Shown: piece by piece, positions 52,286 through 59,919 of the stretch | Layout: the number at the start of each line of letters is the position of its first letter | How positions within the stretch are numbered: the stretch's first letter is position 1 | Source of the DNA: an uncultured Paracoccaceae bacterium | GTDB taxonomy: Bacteria > Pseudomonadota > Alphaproteobacteria > Rhodobacterales > Rhodobacteraceae | Length of the DNA stretch: 64,000 nucleotides | Direction: 5' to 3' | NCBI GenBank assembly: GCA_947503765.1 | Contig: CANNFA010000003.1 | Location: 574,726-638,725 of the forward strand | The notes under the pieces: model-generated | The model's input: the letters and a program-made list of their open reading frames with translations, nothing else | What the model was told of the DNA's origin: nothing | The model's database searches: none | Program-made: the position numbers and the translations under genes

Positions 52286-52798
52286 CTAAAACCGCCTAAA
52301 ACGGTCCTGATGAAGTTTTGGTTCTGGGGAACGCTGGGGGAACAGATTCGCGCGCGCGACCTGATCGTCGGGGGCAACCTTTTTCAGCTTGTCGAGATAG
52401 GCGCCGGTGTCCAACTTGGTGCCGCGCACCATCGCCAGCGCGGCGGGGGATATGGCTTGCCCCCGCTCAGCGTTGACCTGCACGGTTCTCTTTGACACGC
52501 CCGTCTTGTCCGACTGGTCATCTGCGAAAGAGGGGCAAGACGCAGAGTTTGCATCTTGCTTTGTGCGGTCCCCACTATGCGCCGTCTCCGGGTGCAGCGC
52601 GAGGTACGCTTCCTTCCGTTTCGCCGTGAATATCGCCACATCGACGGCACTCAGCTTAGTGCCACAAAGGTTCTCGTCGCACTCCGCAATGACCCGTTCA
52701 TGGTCGCCAAGCTCCGACACGATTGCCGGTATCTCGGACCAGCCCAGCCGCTTGCACGCCTCCAGTCGGTGCGCCCCGGCGACAAGGCCTAAAGACAC
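52286..52798 (-). CDS. ParB/Srx-domain protein, N-terminally truncated
   Basis: A 170 aa product. The part GLVAGAHRLEACKRLGWSEI followed by VIAECDENLCGTKLSAVDVA is the second half of a ParB-like nuclease domain, and GVSKRTVQVNAERGQAISPA is its helix-turn-helix. The first half of the domain, with its start signals, is missing: the frame opens at a GTG or at a TTG at about 52840. Such proteins often sit near phage terminases. The promoterless front end suggests a remnant. Its 3' end carries two copies of a repeat also found near attR. Confidence 0.65.
   Translation of the reverse strand: MSLGLVAGAHRLEACKRLGWSEIPAIVSELGDHERVIAECDENLCGTKLSAVDVAIFTAKRKEAYLALHPETAHSGDRTKQDANSASCPSFADDQSDKTGVSKRTVQVNAERGQAISPAALAMVRGTKLDTGAYLDKLKKVAPDDQVARANLFPQRSPEPKLHQDRFRRF
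52325..52345. repeat. two TGGGGAAC repeats near attL
   Basis: TGGGGAACG (52325-52333) and TGGGGGAACAG (52335-52345), close matches to four copies near attR (61182-61246). They fit arm-type binding sites for the integrase. Confidence 0.5.
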
Positions 52799-52830
52799 GC
52801 GCGCGCGACGCGGGACAGGGGGTGATTATC

Positions 52831-52987
52831 ATGCAAATTTGCATCTTTAACCGGGCGCGCGAAGGAAATTCCGAGGTTGCTTCGAGGTCACGGCGCCCCA
52901 CCGCGCGCGCGAGGAAAAACGTGGCTGGTTTAGCGTTGTGGTCGCCAACGCTAAAGGCCCCATTGCGCACGCGCGCGCGAGGAAAAA
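52831..52987. repeat. palindrome and repeat cluster between terS and parB-like genes
   Basis: In a 277 bp gap without genes: a perfect 14 bp palindrome ATGCAAATTTGCAT (52831-52844); three direct copies of GCGCGCGA(A)GGAAA near 52855, 52905 and 52973, the last two identical over CGCGCGCGAGGAAAAAC; and a 9 bp inverted repeat TTTAGCGTT/AACGCTAAA (52929-52955). This looks like a protein-binding region such as a packaging site or replication origin. Confidence 0.6.
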
Positions 52988-53075
52988 CTGTATTAGCAAT
53001 GAATGCGTGGCCCCGCGACCGGTCCCTAGATCCCCAACGAGAAGATTCGGCCCCGGCCCCACCTGTCGCTGCCAA

Positions 53076-53453
53076 TCAATTCAAAAATTCTGCCGCTGGA
53101 TCTTCCTCTGCGTCATCCGGCGCTTGCACCTTCGTTCGGTCAACAGGCGTCCCGCCCATCGCACCCAACAACATCCGCAGTTGCGCGAAAACTCCAATCG
53201 GGCAAGACGGATCAGTGTCGATCCTATGTTGCAGTAAAACAGCCAGCCCGACAACGCGGCGGTCGGAACGGCCAAGCCAGGGCAGATCGTCGTTGAACTC
53301 GTTCCAGATCGCTTTTTGTTCTTTCGTGAAACGCTTCGGCGCTGGCCCCAGAGACTTGACCACAGGCGCGCCACGGTCCTTGAATCTTCCGGGGCTACGC
53401 GTATCCGCGCCGGTAATCGTTGCCACCTCAGCGGGCAATCTAGGACGTGCCAT
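53076..53453 (-). CDS. phage terminase small subunit
   Basis: A 125 aa protein: MARPRLPAEVATITGADTRS followed by FKDRGAPVVKSLGPAP, then FTKEQKAIWNEFNDDLPWLG and SDRRVVGLAVLLQHRI, the plan of P27-type small terminases in Rhodobacteraceae phages. It would recognise the DNA to be packaged. No large terminase follows; the next gene downstream is the truncated ParB-like one, after a repeat-rich gap. Confidence 0.78.
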   Translation of the reverse strand: MARPRLPAEVATITGADTRSPGRFKDRGAPVVKSLGPAPKRFTKEQKAIWNEFNDDLPWLGRSDRRVVGLAVLLQHRIDTDPSCPIGVFAQLRMLLGAMGGTPVDRTKVQAPDDAEEDPAAEFLN

Positions 53454-53465
53454 GCCTGAAACCTC

Positions 53466-53657
53466 TCATTGGTGAATGCGACAATGAGCCTCCCCACGCC
53501 GGTCCCTGCGGCCCCCATCGGGAAGTTCGGATATAGCCCCCTGCCAGCATTGAGCCGCTGGCAGGGGTGCAAGCGCCTTGTGTCGATCAGCGCTCGCTGC
53601 GCCCGCGTTGTAGGAGGCCAACGCGCGGGCGTATTCGTCAGGCGGGGTCTGTGCCAA
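53466..53657 (-). CDS. possible small phage protein overlapping the capsid gene end
   Basis: A 63 aa frame starting at a TTG (53657) inside the last codons of the capsid gene, with AAGG about 10 bases upstream. It contains EYARALASYNAGAASADRHK and CWQGAISELPDGGRRDRRGE, a compact charged sequence. It exactly fills the gap between the capsid and small terminase genes, which supports it. Not recognised. Confidence 0.45.
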   Translation of the reverse strand: MAQTPPDEYARALASYNAGAASADRHKALAPLPAAQCWQGAISELPDGGRRDRRGEAHCRIHQ

Positions 53658-54864
53658 AAACCACAGCCTTGACGGCTTCCGAGTTCTGCAACCCGCCGCC
53701 AACGCGGCGATAGGCGTAGAAGACCACATTCGGCTTGCTGGTGAACGGGTCACGCAACAGGCGCAGGTCGGGACGTTCCACGATGATGTAGCCTTGTGCA
53801 AAGTCCCCGAACCAGATCGCAGGCGCGTCGGTGGCAATGTCTGGCGCGTACTCATCAATCTCAACCGGGTAGCCCAGCAGCGTCGAAGGCTGGCCCGCCG
53901 CGATGCTGTCTGCCCACAGGAAGCGCCCGTCAGTGTCCTTGAACTTACGCACGATGCCGGCGGTCTTCGAGTTCATCAGCCAGGTTGCATTGCTGCGATA
54001 CTCGGCTTTGAGCGCGTAGACCGCATCAATCAGGATATCGCCAGGGCTTATCGTAGAGGTCGCCGTAGCAAAATCACCTGAAACGCCAGTGAACAGTGCC
54101 TGAATGGTTGCCCATGGCCGCTGTGCATCCACATCCGAGGTGCGCGGGTAAGTTGTCAGTCCGCGCGGCTTGCCCACACCGTCACCTGCCATGAAGGCTG
54201 CGCCGCTGATCCTGCCGAACTTGTCGGAGATACGGCTCGCCAACCAACTGCCCAGGTTATAGGAAGAATCGTCCAGCAGTCGCTGTGTAATCAACTGCGA
54301 CGTGTAGACTTCCGCCAACGGCACGGTCAGGAGATGGAAATCTGGCGTCTCTTGCGCCGGTCTGGCCTCGCTCTCGCCAACCCATGCGGCGCCAACATCG
54401 CCAATATCCCACGGCTCGACAAAGCTGTCGCCGGTATCAATGGACTCCATCCGCGACAAGCGCGCCAATGCGGATTGTGCGAACGTCCGTTGCTGGATGT
54501 CATTCGAGATTACCGGGAAGACCGTTGCGCCGCCCTTGCTCAGATCGTCGCTCGAAAGACTGGCGTTGAAGTGACTGCCGGTGCGGCCAAAATCCGCCAG
54601 CGCCGCAGCTTCATCAGCCCCGTTGCCGATCACGCCGGGCGCAGTACTGCCACCGATCTTCATTGCAGCGAATTGCTGGTTCACGCGGTCCAGCTCGCCG
54701 TTGATCTTCGAGATATCGGTGTTGAGCGCGCCAAGCTCCTCTGTCTGTTTTTTCTTCAGCGCTGTCACGGCGTCGGAAATTTGCGCCACCAAAGCGGTTG
54801 GGTCGGTGGTTGCGTTGACAGTGGTCAGGCCGCGCATGCGCGGAAAGTTGTGGTGAAGCGTCAT
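53638..54864 (-). CDS. HK97-fold major capsid protein
   Basis: A 408 aa capsid protein of a different branch from the one at 34513-35787. An N-terminal coiled coil (VTALKKKQTEELGALNTDIS, about 35-54) forms the delta domain; then GDSFVEPWDIGDVGAAWVGE, DGVGKPRGL, TWLMNSKTAGIVRKFKDTDG and GFGDFAQ-like text (IWFGDFAQGYIIVERPDLRL), typical of phage capsids. No prohead protease or portal gene is adjacent, so it could interfere with or replace a helper's capsid. Confidence 0.92.
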   Translation of the reverse strand: MTLHHNFPRMRGLTTVNATTDPTALVAQISDAVTALKKKQTEELGALNTDISKINGELDRVNQQFAAMKIGGSTAPGVIGNGADEAAALADFGRTGSHFNASLSSDDLSKGGATVFPVISNDIQQRTFAQSALARLSRMESIDTGDSFVEPWDIGDVGAAWVGESEARPAQETPDFHLLTVPLAEVYTSQLITQRLLDDSSYNLGSWLASRISDKFGRISGAAFMAGDGVGKPRGLTTYPRTSDVDAQRPWATIQALFTGVSGDFATATSTISPGDILIDAVYALKAEYRSNATWLMNSKTAGIVRKFKDTDGRFLWADSIAAGQPSTLLGYPVEIDEYAPDIATDAPAIWFGDFAQGYIIVERPDLRLLRDPFTSKPNVVFYAYRRVGGGLQNSEAVKAVVFGTDPA

Positions 54865-55052
54865 TGCTCACATTCCTTATGGGTCGCCAAAAGGCGATAT
54901 GTTCGGGTGATTTCTGACGCCAGCGTGATGCGTAGCGCGTCGTCTCGGTCTGGAACCGGACCTTGCAGAACTGAATAGCGCGAAGCAGGTAGACAGTTTG
55001 CAGGAATCCCCGTCAGCGTGATGCGTAACGGCAATTGCGGAGAAGGTATCAT
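54861..55052 (-). CDS. small hypothetical protein upstream of the capsid gene
   Basis: A 63 aa frame (MIPSPQLPLRITLTGIPANC, ending LLATHKECEQ). AGGTGG 6 bases before the ATG and ATGA overlap with the capsid start support translation; RITL occurs twice (residues 10-13 and 40-43), in direct-repeat DNA GTGATGCGTA that is present at 54928 and 55018. No family recognised. Confidence 0.5.
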   Translation of the reverse strand: MIPSPQLPLRITLTGIPANCLPASRYSVLQGPVPDRDDALRITLASEITRTYRLLATHKECEQ

Positions 55053-55060
55053 AATACCAC

Positions 55061-55279
55061 CTAGTTGACAAGGCTTGCGTCGTGTTCGATCTCATCGGCC
55101 ACGTCGCGCAGCCATTCCGCCGCGCCAACCGGCCCACATTGATGCTGCGCCAGGGTGACACCCACCGCTAGGAAAGCGGTCGCGGTCTGCCGATCAGTCA
55201 TCGCGCCGCCTTCGCGCATTTTCACGGCAACTTCAGTCAGCCGCCGAAAGACGTGCTCAGCGAGTTCGGTTCGGGTCAT
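55061..55279 (-). CDS. small hypothetical protein
   Basis: A 72 aa acidic helical protein (MTRTELAEHVFRRLTEVAVK, then AAEWLRDVADEIEHDASLVN). It lies 8 bp upstream of the next small gene on the same strand. It does not match a family I know. Confidence 0.6.
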   Translation of the reverse strand: MTRTELAEHVFRRLTEVAVKMREGGAMTDRQTATAFLAVGVTLAQHQCGPVGAAEWLRDVADEIEHDASLVN

Positions 55280-55280
55280 G

Positions 55281-55433
55281 TCAGTTTCCTTCTGTGGTGG
55301 TGGTTTCGTGCCATCGCGGCGACGATATGACGGATATGACGCTTCGTCCTATATCGGGCGTATTGCGCGCGCGTGTGCGTATGTGCGCGCGTATACGGTG
55401 GATAAGGGGCAAAGCGTCATAAGCGTCATTCAT
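55281..55433 (-). CDS. possible 50 aa protein after the primase gene
   Basis: An ATG overlapping the primase stop (ATGA, 55430-55433) opens a 50 aa frame (MNDAYDALPLIHRIRAHIRT). The DNA is dominated by an alternating purine-pyrimidine tract and near-repeats of GCGTCAT, so the frame could be incidental. Confidence 0.3.
   Translation of the reverse strand: MNDAYDALPLIHRIRAHIRTRARNTPDIGRSVISVISSPRWHETTTTEGN
55364..55397. repeat. 34 bp alternating purine-pyrimidine tract
   Basis: Strict alternation of pyrimidine and purine from 55364 to 55397 (GCGCGCGCG, GTGTGCG, TATGTGCGCGCG, TATACG). Such tracts can form left-handed Z-DNA or melt easily. It lies between the replication genes and the capsid genes. 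Confidence 0.6.
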
Positions 55434-57730
55434 CGGGTTTTCAGCCCTATGAAGCCCCGGCCATGCGGGCGGCGGTGGTCCTGAAAACCGCGCGATTTCA
55501 ACTCTTTGCGCAGCGTGTGCAATGTCCAGGCGTGAAGCCCTTGCCGCTCGCACCAGAATTTGAAGCGGTCGTGCAGGTCGGTCGTGGTCACGAAGCCCGC
55601 CGGGTCGGTCACGGTCTCTTCGACCAGGAATTGCCCCAGCGTGTCCTCGTCATCCAGGTATTCGGTGGATGCCACCACCACCTTGGCAGGCACGTCCAGG
55701 CCGCGTTCCTGCCATTGCAGCGCGCCCTCGATTGCCCATCGCAGGATTTCCGGCCCCTCGGCCTTCAGCTTCTCGGGCAGGCTCTTGTCGCGCCGCTCAG
55801 GCGGAATGGTGACAAGGAACGGCACCAGCACCACGCGGGCGCGGATCGCTTCATCCACGCCGCGAAAACTGGGTTGATTGTTTCCGGCAATCATCAGGGT
55901 CAGCTGCGGGTCGAAGTCGAAAAAGTCGCCGCGCATGAAACGGGCGGTCATACGATCCCCGCCGGTCAAATCCTTGATAACGGATTCATCCCATGTCTTG
56001 CCCACCGGCAATTCGCTGCCCGCCACCAGTCGCGCGCCTTGCAGCCCGGCAAGCCCGGTCGAGTGTTTTTCAACTGCGCTGTTGAGGAAGGTTTCAGCCG
56101 CCGCGCGCCGGGCGTAGTCGGCCCAGATGTGGCTCAGCGTGTTCAAGAAAACCGATTTCCCGTTGCGGCCCGTGCCGTAGAGAAACAGCAGTTTGTGTTC
56201 AGTGGTCAGCCCGGTCAGCGCATAGCCCGCCGCGCGCTGCATGAATGCCACCAGATCGGCGTCACCGTCGAATATCTCGTGCAGGAAGGTCAGCCACCTT
56301 TCCGGGCGTGATCCGGGCGCGGCGGGCGCGCAGGCGGTCGCCTTGGTTATCATGTCGCCCCGGTCGGCTGTGCGCAGTCGCCCGGTGCGAAGATCCACCG
56401 TCCCGCCGGGCGTGCCCAGCAACAGGCGGTTATCGTCGAAGGCGTCGGCGCGCGCCACGCTTGCAGGGTTCGATCTGGCAAGGCTTTCGACACTGGCAAC
56501 GGTGATCTTGTTGCGCAGCCACCGGGCTTGATCCTTGGCCCATGCGCGCAGCTTTTCGCCTTCCTTGTCGTCCAGCGTTGCCGCCTTGCGCTCGGCCCAT
56601 CCCGTCAAGTCCTCGGCCCGGTCGCGCAGATAGGCGCGGGTGCGGGTCAGGTGGTCAAGCCGGTCGTCAATCTGCCAGCGCGTGCCTTCCCAAAACAACC
56701 ATTTTCCCCAGGTAGCAACGTGCCGGGCGTCTCCGTCAAAACTGCGCGCACCCAGATCGGTCGCAAGGGCGTCATGGCTCAGGTCGAGTTCGTCCAGCGC
56801 GTTCGGACGCGGTGCGCCATCAGCCGTTGCCGCCCGCCCCCCGGTGGCTCGCTCTTTCGGTCCTCGGGGCGTCTGCAAGCCCGCCTGAAAGCCGCTGTCG
56901 ATGGTCGCGGCGATCTCGCTCGGCTCCAATCCGATGCCATCAGCGGCGGCGCGCAGCCGCGCCTTGACCGCATCTTCGGCCAAACCGCCCCCGGCCACGA
57001 TCTGCGCGAGATTGAAGGCGCAACTATTCAGGGTGCCGTTGCGCTTGCCCTCGGGCGCGGCCAGGAGCTTGGCGAGTTCGTCTTGCAACGCCTTGTCGGC
57101 CCATGCGGTCGCCCCGCCGGTGTCGATCTGGACGCGCGCGTCGGGCATGGCCCGCTCGGACAGTTTTTCCCGGCGCGGCAGAAGATCGAGGATCCACTTC
57201 GGCGCGGCGGCCACCTGGAAAAAGCCCGGCGGATTCTTCCAGCGATAGGGATTTTCCGAACCGGGCTTGATCGAAGGCGCGGCCAACACCATGCCGCCAT
57301 GCCCGCGCACATCAACGCCGGGCGCAATCTCGCCTTCGCAGGTCTTCGGATCGAAGTCGCCGGGATATTCGAAATAGACGTGCCAGCCGCCGCTCGGGCT
57401 GGTGGCCTCGATGGTATCCGGCAGATCGCCATGCACCTTGATCTGGTCCATCAGCCAGGCGATGCCGTCCACATTGTTCTTGCGGTCAAGGTCGAGCACC
57501 ACAAGCCCGCTTTCCTGTGTGGCAATCCCGATATTCGCGTGCGGATGCTTTTCGAAAAGCGCCGCAACAAGATCGGGATCGTTCGTCGCGCCCCAGCGCC
57601 GGCCCTCGTGATCCTTGGCGGCCTCATATGACTGTTTCTTGCCCGGCGGTGCCGGAAACACATGCCAGCCCCGCGCGGCGTATTCGAGCGCGGCGGCGGC
57701 GGTGGTCGGGAAGCTGTCCTGCATGTTCAT
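55430..57730 (-). CDS. phage/plasmid primase-helicase, P4 type
   Basis: A 766 aa replication protein. Residues 10-200: bifunctional primase/polymerase domain (GWHVFPAPPGKK, then VVLDLDRKNNVDG with the catalytic Asp pair, and SGGWHVYF). Residues 400-700: D5 N-terminal region and superfamily 3 helicase with Walker A LYGTGRNGKSVFLN (Lys525), ELPVGKTWDESVIKDLTGGD and the sensor LMIAGNNQP. It would initiate replication of the excised element. The ATG at 57730 shares its A with the stop of the upstream micro-gene (TGATG). Confidence 0.93.
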   Translation of the reverse strand: MNMQDSFPTTAAAALEYAARGWHVFPAPPGKKQSYEAAKDHEGRRWGATNDPDLVAALFEKHPHANIGIATQESGLVVLDLDRKNNVDGIAWLMDQIKVHGDLPDTIEATSPSGGWHVYFEYPGDFDPKTCEGEIAPGVDVRGHGGMVLAAPSIKPGSENPYRWKNPPGFFQVAAAPKWILDLLPRREKLSERAMPDARVQIDTGGATAWADKALQDELAKLLAAPEGKRNGTLNSCAFNLAQIVAGGGLAEDAVKARLRAAADGIGLEPSEIAATIDSGFQAGLQTPRGPKERATGGRAATADGAPRPNALDELDLSHDALATDLGARSFDGDARHVATWGKWLFWEGTRWQIDDRLDHLTRTRAYLRDRAEDLTGWAERKAATLDDKEGEKLRAWAKDQARWLRNKITVASVESLARSNPASVARADAFDDNRLLLGTPGGTVDLRTGRLRTADRGDMITKATACAPAAPGSRPERWLTFLHEIFDGDADLVAFMQRAAGYALTGLTTEHKLLFLYGTGRNGKSVFLNTLSHIWADYARRAAAETFLNSAVEKHSTGLAGLQGARLVAGSELPVGKTWDESVIKDLTGGDRMTARFMRGDFFDFDPQLTLMIAGNNQPSFRGVDEAIRARVVLVPFLVTIPPERRDKSLPEKLKAEGPEILRWAIEGALQWQERGLDVPAKVVVASTEYLDDEDTLGQFLVEETVTDPAGFVTTTDLHDRFKFWCERQGLHAWTLHTLRKELKSRGFQDHRRPHGRGFIGLKTR

Positions 57731-57825
57731 CAGCTCGCCCCCCAGATCAGCGCGCAAAGCGCGGATGCCTGCGCCTCGGTCATCCCGTGCAGGCGCATCA
57801 ACAGGCGGATTTGAAGCTGTCTCAT
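57730..57825 (-). CDS. 31 aa micro-protein between DUF3102 and primase genes
   Basis: MRQLQIRLLMRLHGMTEAQA then SALCALIWGAS. The start overlaps the stop of the DUF3102 gene (ATGA at 57822-57825) and the stop overlaps the primase start (TGATG). Being coupled on both sides argues that it is translated, if only to carry ribosomes to the primase. Confidence 0.55.
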   Translation of the reverse strand: MRQLQIRLLMRLHGMTEAQASALCALIWGAS

Positions 57826-58460
57826 ATCGCGCCCTCCAGGCGCGTGCCCCAGACATGTCGCACAAGGCGCGCTCCGACCGTATCAAACCAAGCGTCTGCA
57901 CAATCGGCGGCAAAGTCGATCTGCCCTAAAATAGGAATTGCACCCACTTCGCTCAGGTGGCCCATCGCGAGTCCTACCGGCGCAATCGGTTTGCCCATCG
58001 CAACCGCGTGTCCCCCCAAGCCAAAGGAATTCGCGGCCACTCCGTAGAAATGGACCATGCCGTAAAAAGAGAATTCAGCCTCATCGGGCCGGAACGTCAC
58101 CGCCCAGAAACTTTCGTCTCCACGCGATCCGGTAAGGACGCGCCCGCGATTTGCCTGCGGCCAAGCCTTTTCGATAACACCTGCGATGCGCTCGGCCTGC
58201 GAAAGTCCCAAATCCGCCACCGTGGCGGATTTCAGCCCCGCGCGATGAAGGCGCATATATCGCTGCGCGCTGCGCTCAGGAATGCCGGTTTCCGCCAGCC
58301 AATCGCCCCATTTGCCATGAGCGCAAAGCGCCTTGGCCTCGGCCAGCGCAGCACCAGCAGCAAGCGCCCGCTTAGCGGCGCTTTCAACATGGTGCAGGAT
58401 TTCGGAGTGCGCCTGCCGCGCCTCATCGGCAAGCGTCGGGAGTCTGTTGGATTTTGTCAT
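57822..58460 (-). CDS. DUF3102-like protein
   Basis: A 212 aa protein. The N-terminal half matches the DUF3102 pattern: EILHHVESAAKRALAAGAAL, then EAKALCAHGKWGDWLAETGI and PERSAQRYMRLHRAGLKSAT, which resembles a helix-turn-helix. The C-terminal half (about 105-212) is a separate, mostly beta-like region (SFWAVTFRPDEAEFSFYGMV) that I do not recognise. Such proteins are common next to phage replication genes. Confidence 0.78.
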   Translation of the reverse strand: MTKSNRLPTLADEARQAHSEILHHVESAAKRALAAGAALAEAKALCAHGKWGDWLAETGIPERSAQRYMRLHRAGLKSATVADLGLSQAERIAGVIEKAWPQANRGRVLTGSRGDESFWAVTFRPDEAEFSFYGMVHFYGVAANSFGLGGHAVAMGKPIAPVGLAMGHLSEVGAIPILGQIDFAADCADAWFDTVGARLVRHVWGTRLEGAI

Positions 58461-58540
58461 GCTCGTTCCCCAGGGTTTGCCCCCGGCGGTCGGCAGTGCT
58501 ATTCTTACAGCCGTAGCTCGCCAGCTTTCGACTATCAGAT

Positions 58541-58577
58541 GCCCCCACCGATTCCGCCGGTGGGGGCTTCTATTTTT
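58541..58577 (+). terminator. rho-independent terminator facing against the operon
   Basis: GCCCCCACCG and CGGTGGGGGC form a perfect 10 bp stem with a 7 base loop, followed by TTCTATTTTT on the plus strand. It sits directly after the stop of a minus-strand gene, the same placement as the one at 38532-38562 in the first element. Confidence 0.6.
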
Positions 58578-58959
58578 GCAGCATCGCGCGCAGGCGGTCG
58601 CTCGCCTCGCGCATATTGTTCATGCTGGCCTGTTGTGCGTTCGTCGCCGCGCGGATGATCCGGTGCAGGTGGATTGCGTCGGTACTGTCGAAGTCGGGAT
58701 TTGCCAGCGCGGTGCAGGCGACTTCCAGAACCGATTCAACGAAGCCTTCGGCGTCGTCAACGTCGATCCTGTCATCGTTGCGCACAAGGCAGGCATTGGC
58801 CTGGTTCGCCGCTTCCACCGGGTCGGTCGGAAGTTCCGCGAAGGCTTCCTGTTCGCGCAGCCGGCGCGCCTCGATCGCCAGCATGTTGAAGCTGCGGCCC
58901 GGAAGGGTTTTCAGCTTTTCCACGGCTTCGGCGGGAAGGTCGGAAAGGGCGATGGTCAC
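58570..58959 (-). CDS. hypothetical protein of the tRNA-Asn element
   Basis: A 129 aa acidic helical protein (MTIALSDLPAEAVEKLKTLP, then NMLAIEARRLREQEAFAELP, ending NNMREASDRLRAMLQK). GTG start overlapping the AlpA stop (TAGTG). Not recognised; position after AlpA suggests an accessory role in regulation. Confidence 0.65.
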   Translation of the reverse strand: MTIALSDLPAEAVEKLKTLPGRSFNMLAIEARRLREQEAFAELPTDPVEAANQANACLVRNDDRIDVDDAEGFVESVLEVACTALANPDFDSTDAIHLHRIIRAATNAQQASMNNMREASDRLRAMLQK

Positions 58960-59210
58960 TATGCTACCCTCCCCTCGCGCGCTTCAAGCCAGGCGATGAT
59001 TTCAGCCTCGCGCCAGTAGCGGCGGCGGCCGATGTAGATCGGGCGCGGAAAGTCCAAGTCGGGATTATTCAACCAGCGCCAAAGCGACATGTCACTGATA
59101 CCGCCGCACATCTGGCGAACGGTTGCGGCCTGAATGCGGCGGTGGGGGTTACGGTCGTGTTCCGGGTCAGTCGCCCCGGCGGCACGCGCAATTGCGGTTT
59201 GGGTGTTCAT
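58959..59210 (-). CDS. AlpA family DNA-binding regulator
   Basis: An 83 aa protein with an AlpA/MerR-type helix-turn-helix: TVRQMCGGISDMSLWRWLNN, then LDFPRPIYIGRRRYWREAEI and IAWLEAREG. AlpA activates excision and satellite genes in P4-like elements and PICIs. The start at 59210 (MNTQTAIARAAGA) is preferred over a longer frame. Confidence 0.9.
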   Translation of the reverse strand: MNTQTAIARAAGATDPEHDRNPHRRIQAATVRQMCGGISDMSLWRWLNNPDLDFPRPIYIGRRRYWREAEIIAWLEAREGRVA

Positions 59211-59280
59211 GGTGCCACGTCCTTTCGTGTTTGAACCGTGGCACCCAATATTCACATTAGCAGCGGAACGTCGAAATGCG

Positions 59281-59919
59281 TTAATTGCGGCGTTCAGGGC
59301 GATATTTCTGCATTACCACACGTGCCTGCGAATTAGCGCTCGCTTTGACACCCAGAATTGCAAACACTCGTGCAAGGAAGTCAGGCCAGGCGCCGGAAAC
59401 ATGCCCGCCATCGGGGGCAACCGTAAGCGTCGGGCGCCGCGCCGTGACGTGTTCAAAAACATGCCCTGCCACTTCCGCCACTTCCTCTGCCTCTGCCTTC
59501 CTGCCTGCGCCTCGCGCAGAGTCCTCAACATCAATCGCACTCAGCGCATAGCTAGCCGCTTCGGACAAGTCTCGCGCGCGCTGCGCCGTGTCCCACAGAT
59601 CGTCACTACTTTCCTGCCAAACCGCGGCAACCGCGGGTCTGTGCATCGCGTCGATGTGATCGGCAAGCTGCGCGGCAAGCTTTGCCAATCGTTCGAGTTC
59701 GACCTCGCTTGCCCTCTGCGACGCGGGCCGATTGCAGGGTAATTCTTCGTTTCGGCCAAAGTTCGAGGCAGACCAGAGAAACAATGCTTGCCCTTCGACC
59801 TTCTCGTCCGAAAGCGTTTCGCCGTTTGGTAGCGCCCGAATTGCGCCCATCAGGTTGTTGCGGCGATGAATCTCATAATCCATCGGCCATTCGTGCCGAA
59901 CGAACCATGCCGGATTCAT
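59281..59919 (-). CDS. hypothetical protein coupled to the integrase
   Basis: A 212 aa protein (MNPAWFVRHEWPMDYEIHRR, then helical text to VVMQKYRPERRN). Overlaps the integrase stop by ATGA (59916-59919), so it is translated with it. Mostly helical; no recognised domain. Confidence 0.65.
   Translation of the reverse strand: MNPAWFVRHEWPMDYEIHRRNNLMGAIRALPNGETLSDEKVEGQALFLWSASNFGRNEELPCNRPASQRASEVELERLAKLAAQLADHIDAMHRPAVAAVWQESSDDLWDTAQRARDLSEAASYALSAIDVEDSARGAGRKAEAEEVAEVAGHVFEHVTARRPTLTVAPDGGHVSGAWPDFLARVFAILGVKASANSQARVVMQKYRPERRN

Noticed and set aside
52723..53475. A 250-codon plus-strand frame
   Set aside because: It runs through the repeat cluster and antisense to the small terminase; low-complexity Arg-rich translation.
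53081..53572. A 163-codon minus-strand frame overlapping the small terminase gene
   Set aside because: Out-of-frame with the terminase, whose start and motifs are better supported.
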